Origin: Tribonema minus
Taxonomy: Eukaryota > Sar > Xanthophyceae > Tribonematales > Tribonemataceae
Assembly: GCA_017506865.1 (NCBI GenBank)
Contig: JAFCMP010000235.1
Coordinates: 558,001-622,000, forward strand
Reading direction: 5' to 3'
Length of the DNA stretch: 64,000 bases
Shown here: one piece after another, positions 1 to 11,600 of the stretch
Layout: each line of letters begins with the position of its first letter
Numbering within the stretch: the first letter of the stretch is position 1
Notes under the pieces: generated by a model
What the model was told of the DNA's origin: nothing
What the model saw: the letters and a program-made list of their open reading frames with translations, nothing else
The model's database searches: none
Made by a program: the position numbers and the translations under genes

Positions 1-1767
1 GCCCGCCGCCAAGGGCCCCTCGCGCGCCGAGCAGATGGCCGCCGCCAAGGCCTCCAAGGAGAAGAAGAAGAAGATCGAGATGTCCAACGTGAGTCGCACG
101 CCTTTCTCTCATCTGTTCGCGTGTGTACGTGCGCCGCAGCTGATGGTGCGCGCTGGCCGCAGCACTGACCGCCGAATTGCGGAGCGTCCTCACATTCAGA
201 AAGCTCAAGTTGAAGCTGCACTGCGCATGTCGCACGATCGCGCGCGGCGCTGATGATGCGAGATACGCTGCACGCCCCCCCTCCCCCCCGCCCTCCATGT
301 GGTGCTGATGCCGTCATGCAAAATGCGCCACTACCTCACCACCCCCCCCCCCCCCTGCCCGGTCCCCCAGGTCGTCTACGAGGTCAAGCCGTGGGAGGCT
401 GACCAGGACCTCAAGGCGCTGTACGAGAAGATCAAGGAGAAGTGCGCCATGGACGGCCTCAGGTGGTCCGAAGGTGAGCGGCACACGGTGGTGCGCATGG
501 CTGACTTCCCTTGCGGCATGTTTGAGTGAATGAATGAATGCAAGTTAGTTGTGAAACCGCTCATGATTCACTTCCATTCATGACGAAACCGCCCATGAAT
601 CAAGAGAGTGCGCCGTGGATGGACATTTTCAAGTGGTCTGGCTGTCAGCGCCGTCCTGATGCATGACGGCCCGTGCAGGAACCACAGAACATTGAGTAGC
701 AGCGCCCAATTCAGATTTTGTAATGCGCACGCCCATACGCCTGGTGCGTGTATGAGGTTGTCCGGAGCTTATATTCCTCTACACGAGGATGATCAGAGTC
801 GCCAGGCTGGACTCGATGGAAAGTCGAAGCTGCATTCATACATGCGGGTAACAAGTTCATACGGGGTGAGGACGGCAGACGTGACTGCGCCATGAGTGGC
901 CTCTGGCGTTCTTGAAGTGAGACTGACGCGATGACGCGGCTTCCATAGTGAGCCCCTGACGCCGTCCAGCTGCCATGCGGTGCAGGGAATTGTCAATCGG
1001 CCGTGGGCACGCGCACTTTGGAGTAGATTGCCAGCGAGCCGTTCCTCATCTCTATCAAAGTGGGACTTTGATTCAGTTCGTGCACGACTGCGTGAGCACT
1101 GGCCACTGCGGCGCCAACAGCGCGTCCGTGTCGCAGCGACACGGCACCGATGGTTACGCGCATCGAGCGGCACTGCGGGACAGCCTGGGGTGAAGGGCGA
1201 GGGTTGCGGTTAGACCTACGTTCAATCTGACCCTAAACCCTGACTTCAGGGTGGTGAAGGGTACCAGTCACTGCCGAGCAGGCTCTGCGGTCATGTTTTT
1301 CCGCGCTACGTACCGAAGCCGGCCAGTCAAGCGTGGGGATGGCTGCGAAGCACGGGCGCTGCTGCACCCCTTGCCCGCGTGCGCCGCCCGCAGCTGTGCG
1401 CGTGCGGGCCACGGTGTCCGGATCAGACAGATACATTTCGCGGCATCGCACTCATCAGAACACAGACGCGCTGCTATCATCGCGCCAGCTGTCTCAAAGA
1501 ATCCTAGATGTTGCAGCGCAAATATCTGCCATTGGAACGTTTCTCCAGACAACCGCGCGGGGCCACATTCTGACTCCCCCCCCCCCCCCCCCATTCCTCT
1601 TTGCAGGCTGCACCCTCGCGCCTGTCGCGTTTGGCATCAACAAGCTCGTCATCGCGTGCACCATCGAGGACGACAAGGTTGGGCTCAACGACATCTCCGA
1701 CATGATAGAGGCGCTGGAGGACGACGTGCAGTCCGTTGACCTGGTCAACATGCAGCGGTGCAGCTAG
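1..1767 (+). CDS. EEF1B: eEF1B guanine-nucleotide exchange subunit (beta/delta type), 3' part; 5' end outside window
   Basis: This is the C-terminal exchange domain of elongation factor 1B, which reloads eEF1A with GTP during cytosolic translation. Three exons are visible: 2-88 (frame open from the left edge, ending in a Lys-rich linker), 371-473 and 1607-1767. Introns are GT-AG, and phases 0 and 1 join cleanly. The spliced protein reads VVYEVKPWEADQDLKAL, then DGLRWSEGCTLAPVAFG, then a DDKVGLNDISDMIEALEDDV stretch, matching the known family core (V-KPWDDETD, LVPVAFGIKKL, EDDKVGTD). It ends in MQRCS and a TAG, slightly longer than the usual C-terminus. Both acceptors follow C-tracts (342-355, 1576-1592). 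Intron 2 (474-1606) holds a degraded copy of the exon 2 end at 605-641. Beta and delta subunits cannot be separated without the N-terminus. Confidence 0.93.
605..641 (+). repeat. Echo of eEF1B exon 2 end inside intron 2
   Basis: The stretch reads like the last 40 bases of exon 2 (433-473) with substitutions: GAGAGTGCGCCGTGGATGG against the exon's GAGAAGTGCGCCATGGACGG, followed by AAGTGGTCTG against AGGTGGTCCG. It lies about 170 bases downstream of the real exon end, in the same orientation. I judge it roughly 70 percent identical by eye. Confidence 0.6.
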
Positions 1768-2947
1768 AGCGCGCGCACAGCATTCGCGCTAACACCAATA
1801 TAGCAACCTTTTTTGTACCTGTGAGAGCAGGACCCCGTCATCCGCGTCGCTGCTGCTCTGCCTTTGGTTGTCTGGTGGTGTCAGGGATTGTTTGTTTTGT
1901 CACAGTCTAGGGCTTACCGGGCGCGGCGCCGTCGATCGGCCCAAAACCCATAGAACTGTGCCATGGGTCGTGGATGCGGTGCGTACGCTCGCTGTTGGAA
2001 TATAAACTGTTTCAATACCCAGGGTAGGACAGGGGTCTAGCTCTACAAGTATTTTCTTTGGCACATTCTGCCAAGTTCTCAAATGCCGAGCAGCAGTTAG
2101 CTCCTGCACAGGTGCTGCAGCCACTGTGTAGTAAAGTGCGCCTGCCTTTTGACAGGCAAGTTGACGACAATGAAGGTGTGGGCGCACTCTATGCCATTCG
2201 CGTGCGGGTGTCATGTTCCATGGGACAGGGCAAACTTGCTTATGCTCTGTGCAGATTCCTTGCAACCCCGCTGACTCATTGTGACACGCATGAACATCAC
2301 GACACACCCCTGACGTAGTGCCTGATGGGTACCCGCAGTGCCAAATGCGACTTGCTAATGCGCACACATACATGCAGGCAGATTCAAATGAGATGTCGGT
2401 ATAAGGGATCTGCCGAGATCCTGCTGCCTTCCCAAGTCGCGGTATGGGCAGTCTGTGCTCCTGTATGTGTGTCAGCAGCATGCATTGCTACCACATTTCA
2501 GCTCATATGCTTTGGCATGGTGAATGCATGCTGTGAACTGGGCAGTGCTGTAACATTGAGTAGAGTCACCCGATGCACAGCAAGCGGGCATGCAGAGAGC
2601 GGGAGACTATGCGCTGTAGTCACCATCATGTCAGTAGCCTCGCATGTATGTTGACATTTGCCGTGTACACAACACATGGAAGTATTATTGTTGCAGAAGG
2701 TAGGGGCGGCCTGGCCTGCCGGCAAGGGGGGCAGAGGTTCTGCCACGTGCTCGTCACGCGCATTGCGGAGCGGGCAGACATGGACCACCGCATCAAGAAG
2801 CAGCGATGCTCACCGCGGACATGAAGTCAAAAAGGTCTGAGTACCAGACTGAGCCATAGGCAGACATTCTTTCTCCGTCAGAGAAAATACAGTCTGCAGC
2901 CCGCCGCCTCCTCCACCCCGCCACACAAACATCGACTAGCACGCACA
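1768..2947. other. Intergenic region between convergent genes
   Basis: This 1.2 kb separates the ends of eEF1B (+) and the phosphagen-kinase-like gene (-). Base composition is less GC-biased than in the genes, and open frames are short and overlapping. No recognisable gene, RNA or repeat was seen. It must contain both 3' UTRs and poly(A) signals, but no single signal stood out. Confidence 0.6.
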
Positions 2948-5900
2948 TCACGCTGCTGCGCCGTCGTGCACCGCTGCTTGCGGCGGCGGCGGCACCCCCG
3001 CGGCCGCCACGCCTTCCGCCGCCGGCAGCTTGGACCCCCTGCGGGATCCCGGTGACCCCGCAGCAGCAGCAGTTACGGATGACTTTCGCCGCTCCGGCGA
3101 AGATATCCTTGCCGCGCCGCCAGGAGAGCCCGCAGACGACTTGCGCTGTGGCGGCGGCGAAGCCGCCGCTGCCGCCGGTGCCTCCGCTGCTGTCGGTGCT
3201 GCCGCCTCTGTTGCCGCTGCCGCTGCTGCCGGCGGCGGCGGCGACATCGGCGGCACCGCTTCCGCCGTCGGCCTGCGCACGGCGGGCGTGCCGGCCTGCC
3301 CCGCGGACGACTTGCGCTGCGGCGGCGGCGACGCTGCGCCGCCCGCCGCCGCCGCCGCCGCCGCTGCCTCTGCCGGCGGCGACGCCGGCGGGACGGCGTC
3401 GGCGGTGGGCCGCCGGAACGCGGCGGTGCCGAGCGCCACGGAGGATTTGCGCCGCACCGGTGACCCATCCGATGCCGCGGCGGCGGCGGCGGTGGCGGAG
3501 GCGGCGGCGGCAGCCGCGTCGGCGCCGTTTGAGCTTGATTTGCGCGGGATGGCGGGCAGGAAGGAGCGGCGGGGGACGAGGTGCGCGTCGCCGGCGGCGG
3601 CGGCGGCGGTGGCGGCGGCAGGCGGCGAGCCTGTGGTTTGCGCAGGAGGCTGTGTGTAAGCGGCAGCATGGGATAGCACGGGAGATTGATGCACGCGTGT
3701 CCGGACGAGCTCAACGTGCCGTCAGCAGCTGGCAGACTGCGGCAGATGTCATGATGAGCACCAACACAATCTGCTAGCATGACACGTACTTCTTCGCCTG
3801 ACTTAGGAGTCCTCAGTACTTCAGTAGCATGTTGATGGTGTCCACTGCTGTGTGGGAGCGTATTGCCAGCATGCGCACGTGCGGCAGCGTGCACGTGCGG
3901 CAGCGCACTGCTTCGCTGCCGCACGATAAGGCGAGAGGAGCGGTCGAGCGGATGCAGCCTGCAGCAGCTCCCTGCCGCGTGCGTACGCACACGTCGCACG
4001 ACGTTCAGCCACGCAGCGTGCCTTTGCCCCCAGCACTCACCTGCAGATGACCGCCGCGCGGCCGGCGGTGACGACGCCGCGCTCGACGACGACTTGCGCC
4101 GCGGCGACGCTGCCGCCGCCGCCGCCGCCGCAGGCGCGGGCGCGGCGGCCATGTCGCTGCTCTCGCCGCCGCTGCGCATGCCCTCCTTCTGGTCCTCCGC
4201 CAGCGGCCGGAGCGTCGCCGCATCGCCGCCCGAAGCGCGCCGCGCCGCGCCCGCCGCCGCCGCCGCTGCCGCCGCCGAGCCCGCTGAGCTCTTACGCTTG
4301 GCGCCGTCCCCGCCGCCGCCGCCGCCGCTGCTACCGCGCATGCCGGCGGCGGCGGCAGAGGCGGCGGAGGCGCGGCGCTCGCGCGCGGCGGCGGCGGCGC
4401 CCTCCAGGTTGACGGACGACTTGCGCGCCGCGGGGCAGGGGCCGGGGAGCGAGGAGCGGCGGCGGGGGCGCGCAGCGGCGGCGGGCGTGTCGAAGGTCGC
4501 GCCGACCTCCGCGAGGGAGATGGCGCCGCTCTCGAGCTGGGGGAATGGCATGCAGGAGGGGGCATGAAGGGGGGGAGGGGTTGAGGGTGGTACGCGATAA
4601 TACTGGCTTCAGCTTGTCAGCCTGATGTTTAAATGCACTCAAGCAGTACACATGTCCGATGCTAGCCTTCAGCACATTGACGCACGCGCACGGGTACAAT
4701 CAGAGCGGCAGCATGGCGCGACCGTCCCTGCCCCGCTCACGTTGGGCGTGGCGGCAGTATTGCGTGCGCGCTCATTGTTGCGCCTGCTCTCTGCCCCCCA
4801 TGCAAAGCGTGCGGAGGCATGTCCCGCAGTGCTGCTGACGCACTACCTCGTGCTCGAGACAGCGACCACCCCCCCCCCCCCCCCCCTTCGCCGCCCTACT
4901 TCACACAGGTGCATGCCGTTGAAGTTTGGAGCAGCAGCTGCGCGTCCGTGTGTCACACGCACTCGGCAGCGGCGGCAGCGGCAGCGGCAGCTGCAGCGGG
5001 GCGCTCACCTCGCGCTCGATGGCAACGACGCGCGCGCAGCCGTCAATGACGCGCTGCACGAGCTCGCCCTCCTGCGCGCCGACCGTCTGCTTGTTGCACA
5101 GCTCAAAGAGGTCGTCGGCGCCGAGGTAGCGCTGCTGCAGGCCCACGTACGCGCACAGCTGCGTGAGCACGACGCGCGACTCGAAGCTGTGGTTGAACTT
5201 GGGCAGGCGCAGCGTGAGGCTGCGGGCGGGGGGGGGGGGGGGGAGGCGAGGGGGGGAGATGGGGGTTGAGGTGTTGAGAAGGTCTGCTTGTGTGCCAGCG
5301 TGGCGCGGCGCTGCCATCAACAGCGAGCACGCGCACAGCACAGACGTGATCCACAAAGCGTTTGGAGGCAGGGCTTTTCGTGTACGAGTGCCCGTGCGCA
5401 GCGCGCACCGCCTTGCAACGCTGTTGCGAAACGGCCAGAGCTGCGTGCTGGCTTCCCGTGTATGGCAGTGCTCAGAGTGATTGCGCACGCTCAAGATACG
5501 CGGCGCCAGAACAGGGCGGCACGCCGCAGTCAACGCTGCACCGGCGTCTGGCTGGCACGAGGAGCGCACTCACGCGCAACGCTCTGGCACGTGCAGAGGG
5601 TGCCGCCGCTGAGGCAGGCGCCTGCGCCACCCCTCACCCTAACCCTAGCCTGCGCCGTCTCAACAGACGGCCACACGGCGCGAAGGCGCAGCAAATCACA
5701 CCGAGGCTGCGCCTTCACACCGAGGCCTTCCGCGCACTCACCACGCGTGCATGGCGGTGCCGATCATGGACGGGCACGAGGTGAGGTGCCCCAGCGCGTC
5801 GGTGCGCATCAGCTCCAGCCCCTCCGCGACCACGGCGGACTCCAGCGCGAGCGTGATCTGGCGGTAGCGCGCGTGCGCCGCGCAGAGGTCGCCGCCCTCG

Positions 5901-8386
5901 TCCACGCTGCGCGCGGCAGCGGCGGCGGCAGCGGCGGCGGAAGGCAGCAGGCAGCGATAATGCATTCGCGAGTGTTAGGGTTCAGCGTCTCTATGCGTGA
6001 CGTTTTGAGGAGACCTGCCTCAAGCGGGACAGCGCACGGGAAAAGGCCATGACACCAGATGCCGATTCACCAATTCAGCAGGCGGTGGTATTTGACAGTA
6101 TGCGCCGTGGTGAATGAGCCACCACTTGTGCCAGGTGTCCTCTGGACCCGAACTGCACTCCGTGATGCCTTGCAGTGCTCTGATTGCTGCCCTCCACTGC
6201 GTTTTGCCGCTTGGCTGCGCGACTTGCAACGTGTACACACGTCCAGTCAACATCAGTAAAGACATCCTTCCGCACGCACTCTTGTCATCGCACACACGAC
6301 TGCGGCAGTGCTCGAATGGCGGCACCAGTGGTGTTGACGGTCCGGCTGCGTGGGATCGTGCTGGACGCACAGACGGAGGGAATGCTGTCGAAGTTGTTGT
6401 TTGCGCACGGTCGCACACGACTCGCTTTATTGGGGATCTGCCTGGCACTGCCGCCTGCCACGTGCGCATGGCACCCCACGCCACCCTCACATTCTGGACC
6501 GCAGCAGCTTGAACTGCGCAGCAGAGCTCAATGGAGCGCTGCCACACTGCCCCAGCACTCGCCGCATTGTGCAGCACCGCTCCTCTCACACGTGACTCCA
6601 GCCTCGCCTCATCGAAAGCGACAGGTACTGTGCTGGGGCCCTGCCATCTCCTTGGCCCTGAAGCTCGCGCCACTCCATAGGGGCGCGGCTGTCTCACCTC
6701 ATCATGCAGCAGTGGTCCTTGTAGTTGACCCACACAGCCGCGCCCGGCGCCGCGTCGTTGTTGAAGTACACGCCGCGCTCGTCCGGCCAATCACGCGCCG
6801 CTCCTGCATGCCACATCGTGCTGCCAGGTGCGGGCCGCGGCGGCAGGCACGCGGCGCGCGTCAGCGCCTCGCGCTCGCCGTCGCTCAGGTCGCGCAGCGC
6901 ACGCAGCGCGCCGCCGCGCAGCAGCGCGCAGTCACCGCCGGCGCAGCGCGCCAGAACGCGCTCCATGGCGGCGCGCACGGCCGCGCGGTCCGCTGCGGTC
7001 GCGCCTGTGCAGTCGCACAGCAGAGACAATGCGTGGGCAGTTACAGCTGTGCGAGCATCGCTGTTGAGTGTGGTCGTGAGGCGGGCTACGCAGCAGCGCT
7101 GCTCGCCACCGCTGGCGCAGCGGGCAGTGCTGCACTCCTCGGCATCGCGATGGGTGCCAGCCCATGCCTCCGCGGCCGCTGATGCACCTGCGGCCATGAG
7201 CGTATGGCCCGCGCGCTGCGGCAGGAACGGTGCTTTCAGCGATCGTACTGCCATCGCACTGATGCATCGAGCGCTGTCACACAGGGGCACATTCGTGCTG
7301 GTGCGAAGCCGGGCCGCATGGCCGCCGCCAACGCCGCTCCGCCCCAGAACCTCGCGCACAGCAGCGCGACTCAGCTGCGCGCAGCAGCTGCTCAGCAAGC
7401 CTTACGGCTCAGCAACTATTTACAACAGCTCCGTGCGCTCACCTGCAGGTAGGGGGTAGCCCCGCAGGTTGCGCGCGCCGCGCACGTGCGCCGCCGTGAC
7501 GCAGCCCGCCAGCGCCGCCGCCGCAGCGTCGCTTACCGCCGACGCTGGCGCTGCCGCCGCCGCCGTTGCCGCTTCCGCCGCCGCGCGGTGCTGCTGCGTG
7601 TCGGGGTCGAAGCCGTGCCAGGCGCGCACGACGGGCGCGTAGAGCGCGCGGAACGCGGTCCACGACTCCTCGTCGCCGGCCGTGCAGCCAATATCGAGCG
7701 CTGGCGACATGACGCCCGTCTGTATCGCGCGCGAGAGCGTGTAGCCAGCGGCAGCGGTGGCGACGCCCCGCAGCTCATCGAAGAGCTTGGGCGTGAGCGC
7801 CCTGGCCATGAGGCTCTTGTGCTTGGCGGTGAAGGCGGGGAGGACGGCGTAGGCGGCGTTGGGGACCTGGCGGCGACGCAGGGGGGAGTGCCGGGGGAAG
7901 GGGGGGGGGGGGGGGGGGCAGAGGGAGGGGGGGGGGGCATGTGTGATGTAGGAGACATAAGACGGTGTACCAGGCGGTGCTTTCTGTGTGCATGAAGCGT
8001 GACTTGAGCTGCCCATCATGCGTGTGCAGATTTTGCATCTTCGGTTCAACAAAGATTGGCATCCCGAACGCAGAGTATATGGCCACATCCAATAATCCCA
8101 CAGGCAGGCAAGTTCAGCAGATGCACTAAGCCAAGGTCGAGCTCGCGGTATGCATTGCAAACGGACCCAGTGTGACCTATTCTGAGAGTGTCGTCATGGC
8201 TTCAAGCCTCACCTGGGGGTCGTTCAAGCACGCATCGACAGCAGCGATGATCTCAGCGGTGCTGGCCCCGTCGCTCATCATGCGCTCTATTTTCTCCTGC
8301 TGCTCGCTGTAGAGTTTGCACTTGACATCAGCGTATTTTGCTTTCAGCGCCTCTGGCGACAGCTCTGCTGAAGCTCCTGCGCCCAT
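2948..8386 (-). CDS. Phosphagen-kinase-like protein (creatine/arginine kinase fold), N-myristoyl motif, RRKSS-rich tail; predicted inactive
   Basis: Seven exons on the minus strand: 8213-8386, 7443-7866, 6698-7004, 5742-5906, 5009-5219, 4041-4536, 2948-3630. All phases agree and give 819 residues. The protein starts MGAGASAE, a classic N-myristoylation motif. Residues 59-427 follow the phosphagen kinase fold: IQTGV, AGDEES, AARDWPDERGVYFNND, a CPS cysteine (C346) and ELVQRVIDG. Against rabbit creatine kinase (recalled alignment), most catalytic residues are replaced: E231/E232 by Y294/K295, R130 by H185, R236 by C299, R292 by H355, R320 by Y381, R341 by T402. R132 and R135 remain. Residues 428-819 are low-complexity Ala/Pro/Gly with about 15 basic Ser motifs such as RRKSS, QRKSS and RRRSS. 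In the family this enzyme buffers ATP, often in flagella; here a binding, scaffold or sensor role is more likely. Family call strong; loss of activity is inferred. Confidence 0.88.
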
Positions 8387-8654
8387 TGTTGCGTTGCGGC
8401 CGCTGTGTGTGGCAGATTCTCGGCGACAATGTGGCGTTTTTCACTTTTCAATGATCACGCAGACTTGCTGGCTGGCCTGCAGAAATTGTGTAACCTTATG
8501 GCCGCAGTGCGTTTGGCTCGGAAGACGCACACACACACAAGCAATGTCGGTTCTGTCTTTCACCTTTTTGCCTTGATGGCAGTTACTTCTGTTACTTTCG
8601 GTTACGAACATGAAGAGAAGCTGTGCTGTGTTTGTGAGGTGAGCCGCAACAGCA
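8387..8654. promoter_or_regulatory. Shared divergent promoter region (phosphagen-kinase-like / androglobin-like)
   Basis: Only 268 bases separate the two start codons, so promoters and both 5' UTRs must lie here. It is clearly less GC-rich than the flanking exons and has a short CA run at 8529-8539. No TATA box or other core motif could be assigned with confidence. Confidence 0.6.
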
Positions 8655-11600
8655 ATGCCGCCAAAGCCGAAGGACGGCAAGGCACTCAAGAAGGTCAAGA
8701 GCGATGCGGAGGAGGGAGCGGAGTACATCAGGGCGAAGCTGCCTCCTCTGCCTCCATGGTCAGAGGTGGATGCACCTCCACCGGAGCAGGTTGCTGTGCG
8801 AAGCCTGGGGCTTGCTTTCGCCACAGAATTTAGTAGCGATCAGATCAAATCGGAAGACTGGTTCTACACTGGTGAGAATATCTTCGCAGACCCCGACTTT
8901 GAATTGCCAGCCCCGATAGCCGGCTCGGTCTGCACGTGGGCCAGAGCCAAGGATCTGGTGCAGCAGCGCAAGCCGGATGAGGTTCCAGCAGCTGGCAAGC
9001 AGAAGGCCAAGCCCAAGGAGGCCGCCAAGGCCAAGCCAGGCAAGGCCAAGGGGCCGCCGGTCATGCAGGAGCGCAACGAGGATGACCAAGGCAATCTGCT
9101 GCCGCGCATCGTCCTGCTGCCCGGCGAGGACGCCGCCGCCGGGACCGCCTCCACCGCCGCCACCTCCCCCGCCACCGCGGCGCGCCCCCCGCGCTGCCTG
9201 CACAGCGCCCTCGCCCCCGGCAGCTCGTGCTGCCAGCCGCTTGTCTCCGTCTTCGAGGCGGTGGCACGGCTCAGCACGACGCTCGCCGACTGCGTGGACG
9301 CGCCGTTCCTCTGGGAGGCCATCCACCCGCAGGACGCAAGCGGCCGACCCGTCTACAACCCCGGCGGCAGGCACGCGGTGCGCCTGTGGGCGGCGGGCGC
9401 GTGGCGCAGCGTCGCCGTGGACGACGCCGTCCCCGTCAGCGCCGGCGGCGCGCCGCTGCTGCCGCACGCCGCCGGCGGCGGCGGCGGCGCGCGCGAGCTC
9501 TGGCCGCTGCTGCTCTCCAAGGCGCTGCTGAAGCTCGCGGCGGCGGCGGGCATGCCGCTGCCCGGCGCCGCCGCCGCCGCCGCGCCCGCGGAACCCGGCT
9601 CTGCGCCGCCGGAACCGTCCGCGGAAGACACCGCGGCAGCGCACTGCTGCGCGGCGCTGAGCGCCTTCTGCCTCAGCGCGCTCACGGGGTGGCCGACGTG
9701 GGTGGAGGCGGCGCCGGCGCTGGCGGCGGCGGCGGCGGGCGCGCCCGCGCTGCCGGCGCGCGCGTTCGCGCTGCCGGACGTGTGGCGCGAGGACGCGGCG
9801 TGCGAGCGCGAGCGCGAGAGGGAGGAGGACAGGCGCCGCAGGCAGGCGCTGTTCCTGCACAAGCAGCGGCGGCCACGGCGCGTGGAGCGGCGGTTCGCGT
9901 CCGCAGAGGAGGTGAGGGGTCGCTGCCGCGTGCGCGCGTGCACGTGGCTGGTGAGGCTTGGTCGCAGCCGCTTGTTGAGGGGTTTTCTGAGGGGATGCAA
10001 ACGAGAGACATGGTAGATCACCAGAAGGTATGTTAGTATGAGCACTCACTGGCAGCAGCGGCCAGCCAGCCGGCTGCGGAGGGTGAGGCGAAGGCGGGGA
10101 GGCGTGGCAGTGGTGAGGTGGCGCCGCCGCGGAGGGTGGCGATACAGCAGCTCTGTGGCAATGCAAGGGGCAGGTTTGCTCAGTGCTCAGTAGGATGTGA
10201 ATTAGCAAGATTAGATGCCATGCCAGCATGCGCACGCCATCTTTCATGGTGCGGAGCATCAGGCGTTCAGAAACTGCCCAGAGGGTGGAAACTGACGACA
10301 GAGAAAGCGCCGGACGTTCGTGTTGACCGCGGGGGCTGCTGGGGGGCTGTGATGCGGTTGCAGCGCGGCGCCAACGCACGCAAAACGTCACGGCGCTGCG
10401 CGCGCCGGGTGGCCACAAATCAGCCGCAGGCGCAGCTCAATGTGGGCACGCGCAACTGCAACAGTGCACATCGCCGCCGGCAAACGACCACTGTCACTAG
10501 CACCCAGCGCCAGCTGTGGCGAAGGTGGGCGAACGCGCAGCCGTGAATGCTACGCTCAGGGGATGGGCTTGAAAGAGGGCTCGGTCTGCCGTTGGGATGC
10601 ACGCTGCAGCAGCCGCCCGTGCCGGCACCCAACAACACGGCACTCACCCCCGCTGCGGCGCCGGCGAATGCGCGCAGGTGGCGGCGGTCGAGCGCGAGCG
10701 CGTGCAGACGATGGCGCGCGTCGCCGCCGCCATTGACGCGCCCGTGCGCGGCAGGGCGGCGCTCGTGTGCTGGGCCGACGGCACGGCGCTGCCGGTGCTC
10801 GCGGCGTCGACGGCAGCGGACGACGGCGCGCCGGACGCAGTGCTGCTGCGGTGGGAGCAGCCCGCTGGCGGGAGCGGCGACGGCGGCGCGGCGGCGGCGG
10901 CGGCGGCGCCGTTCGGCGACGCGGCGCCTGCAGGTGCGGCTCTCCGCGGCTCTGCAGTCGGAGTGTTGAGAGCGTCATTGCATTCAACGGGCATTGCGTC
11001 GCGTTAACATCGCGTGAGCTGCGTCATGGCCCTGAACTGTCCTTGTCAGGTGCAAAGGACCAGGCGACGGCCGCCGATCGCGGGCGCATCTCCGCGTCGC
11101 CGCTCACCCCGCTGCCGCCTCCGATGCGCGCGCAGGCGCGCCCGCAGCAGCAGCGGCGGCGGAGCCCGTGCTGTCGCAGCCGAATGCCGTCTGGGCCGAC
11201 GCTGACGCCCTCGCACGCGCCGCGGCGGTGCACGTGGTGACCACCACGCAGTCCGGCCTCGCGCACGCGGCGCGCCTGCGCTGCCACTGGCGCCCCAGCG
11301 CCGCGGCGCCGCGCGCCTCCGCTGTCGCCGCCACTGCTGCTGCCACAAGCGCCGCCGCCGCAGCGGCCGAGCCGGAGGGCGCCGCTGCGCCGGCGGCGGT
11401 GGGCGCCGCGGGGGGCGTGCTGGTGACACATCCCGGCGCCTGCGCGCCCGCGTATCTGTGCGTGTACCCACCGCCGCCACAGCCGAGCGCTGCAGCGGCG
11501 GCGCCAGCGGAGGCGGGCAGCGAGGAGGCGCCGCCGCTGCCGCCACCACCGGCGTACTGCGACCTGGTGGTCGTGCTGCACGCGGACACGCCAGTCGCGG

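Noticed and set aside
3030..4567. Long Ala/Arg-rich open frames on the plus strand opposite the phosphagen-kinase tail
   Set aside because: They are shadows of GCC/GCG-repeat coding DNA: the minus frame has matching splice phases and continuous motifs, the plus frames only homopolymer-like residues.
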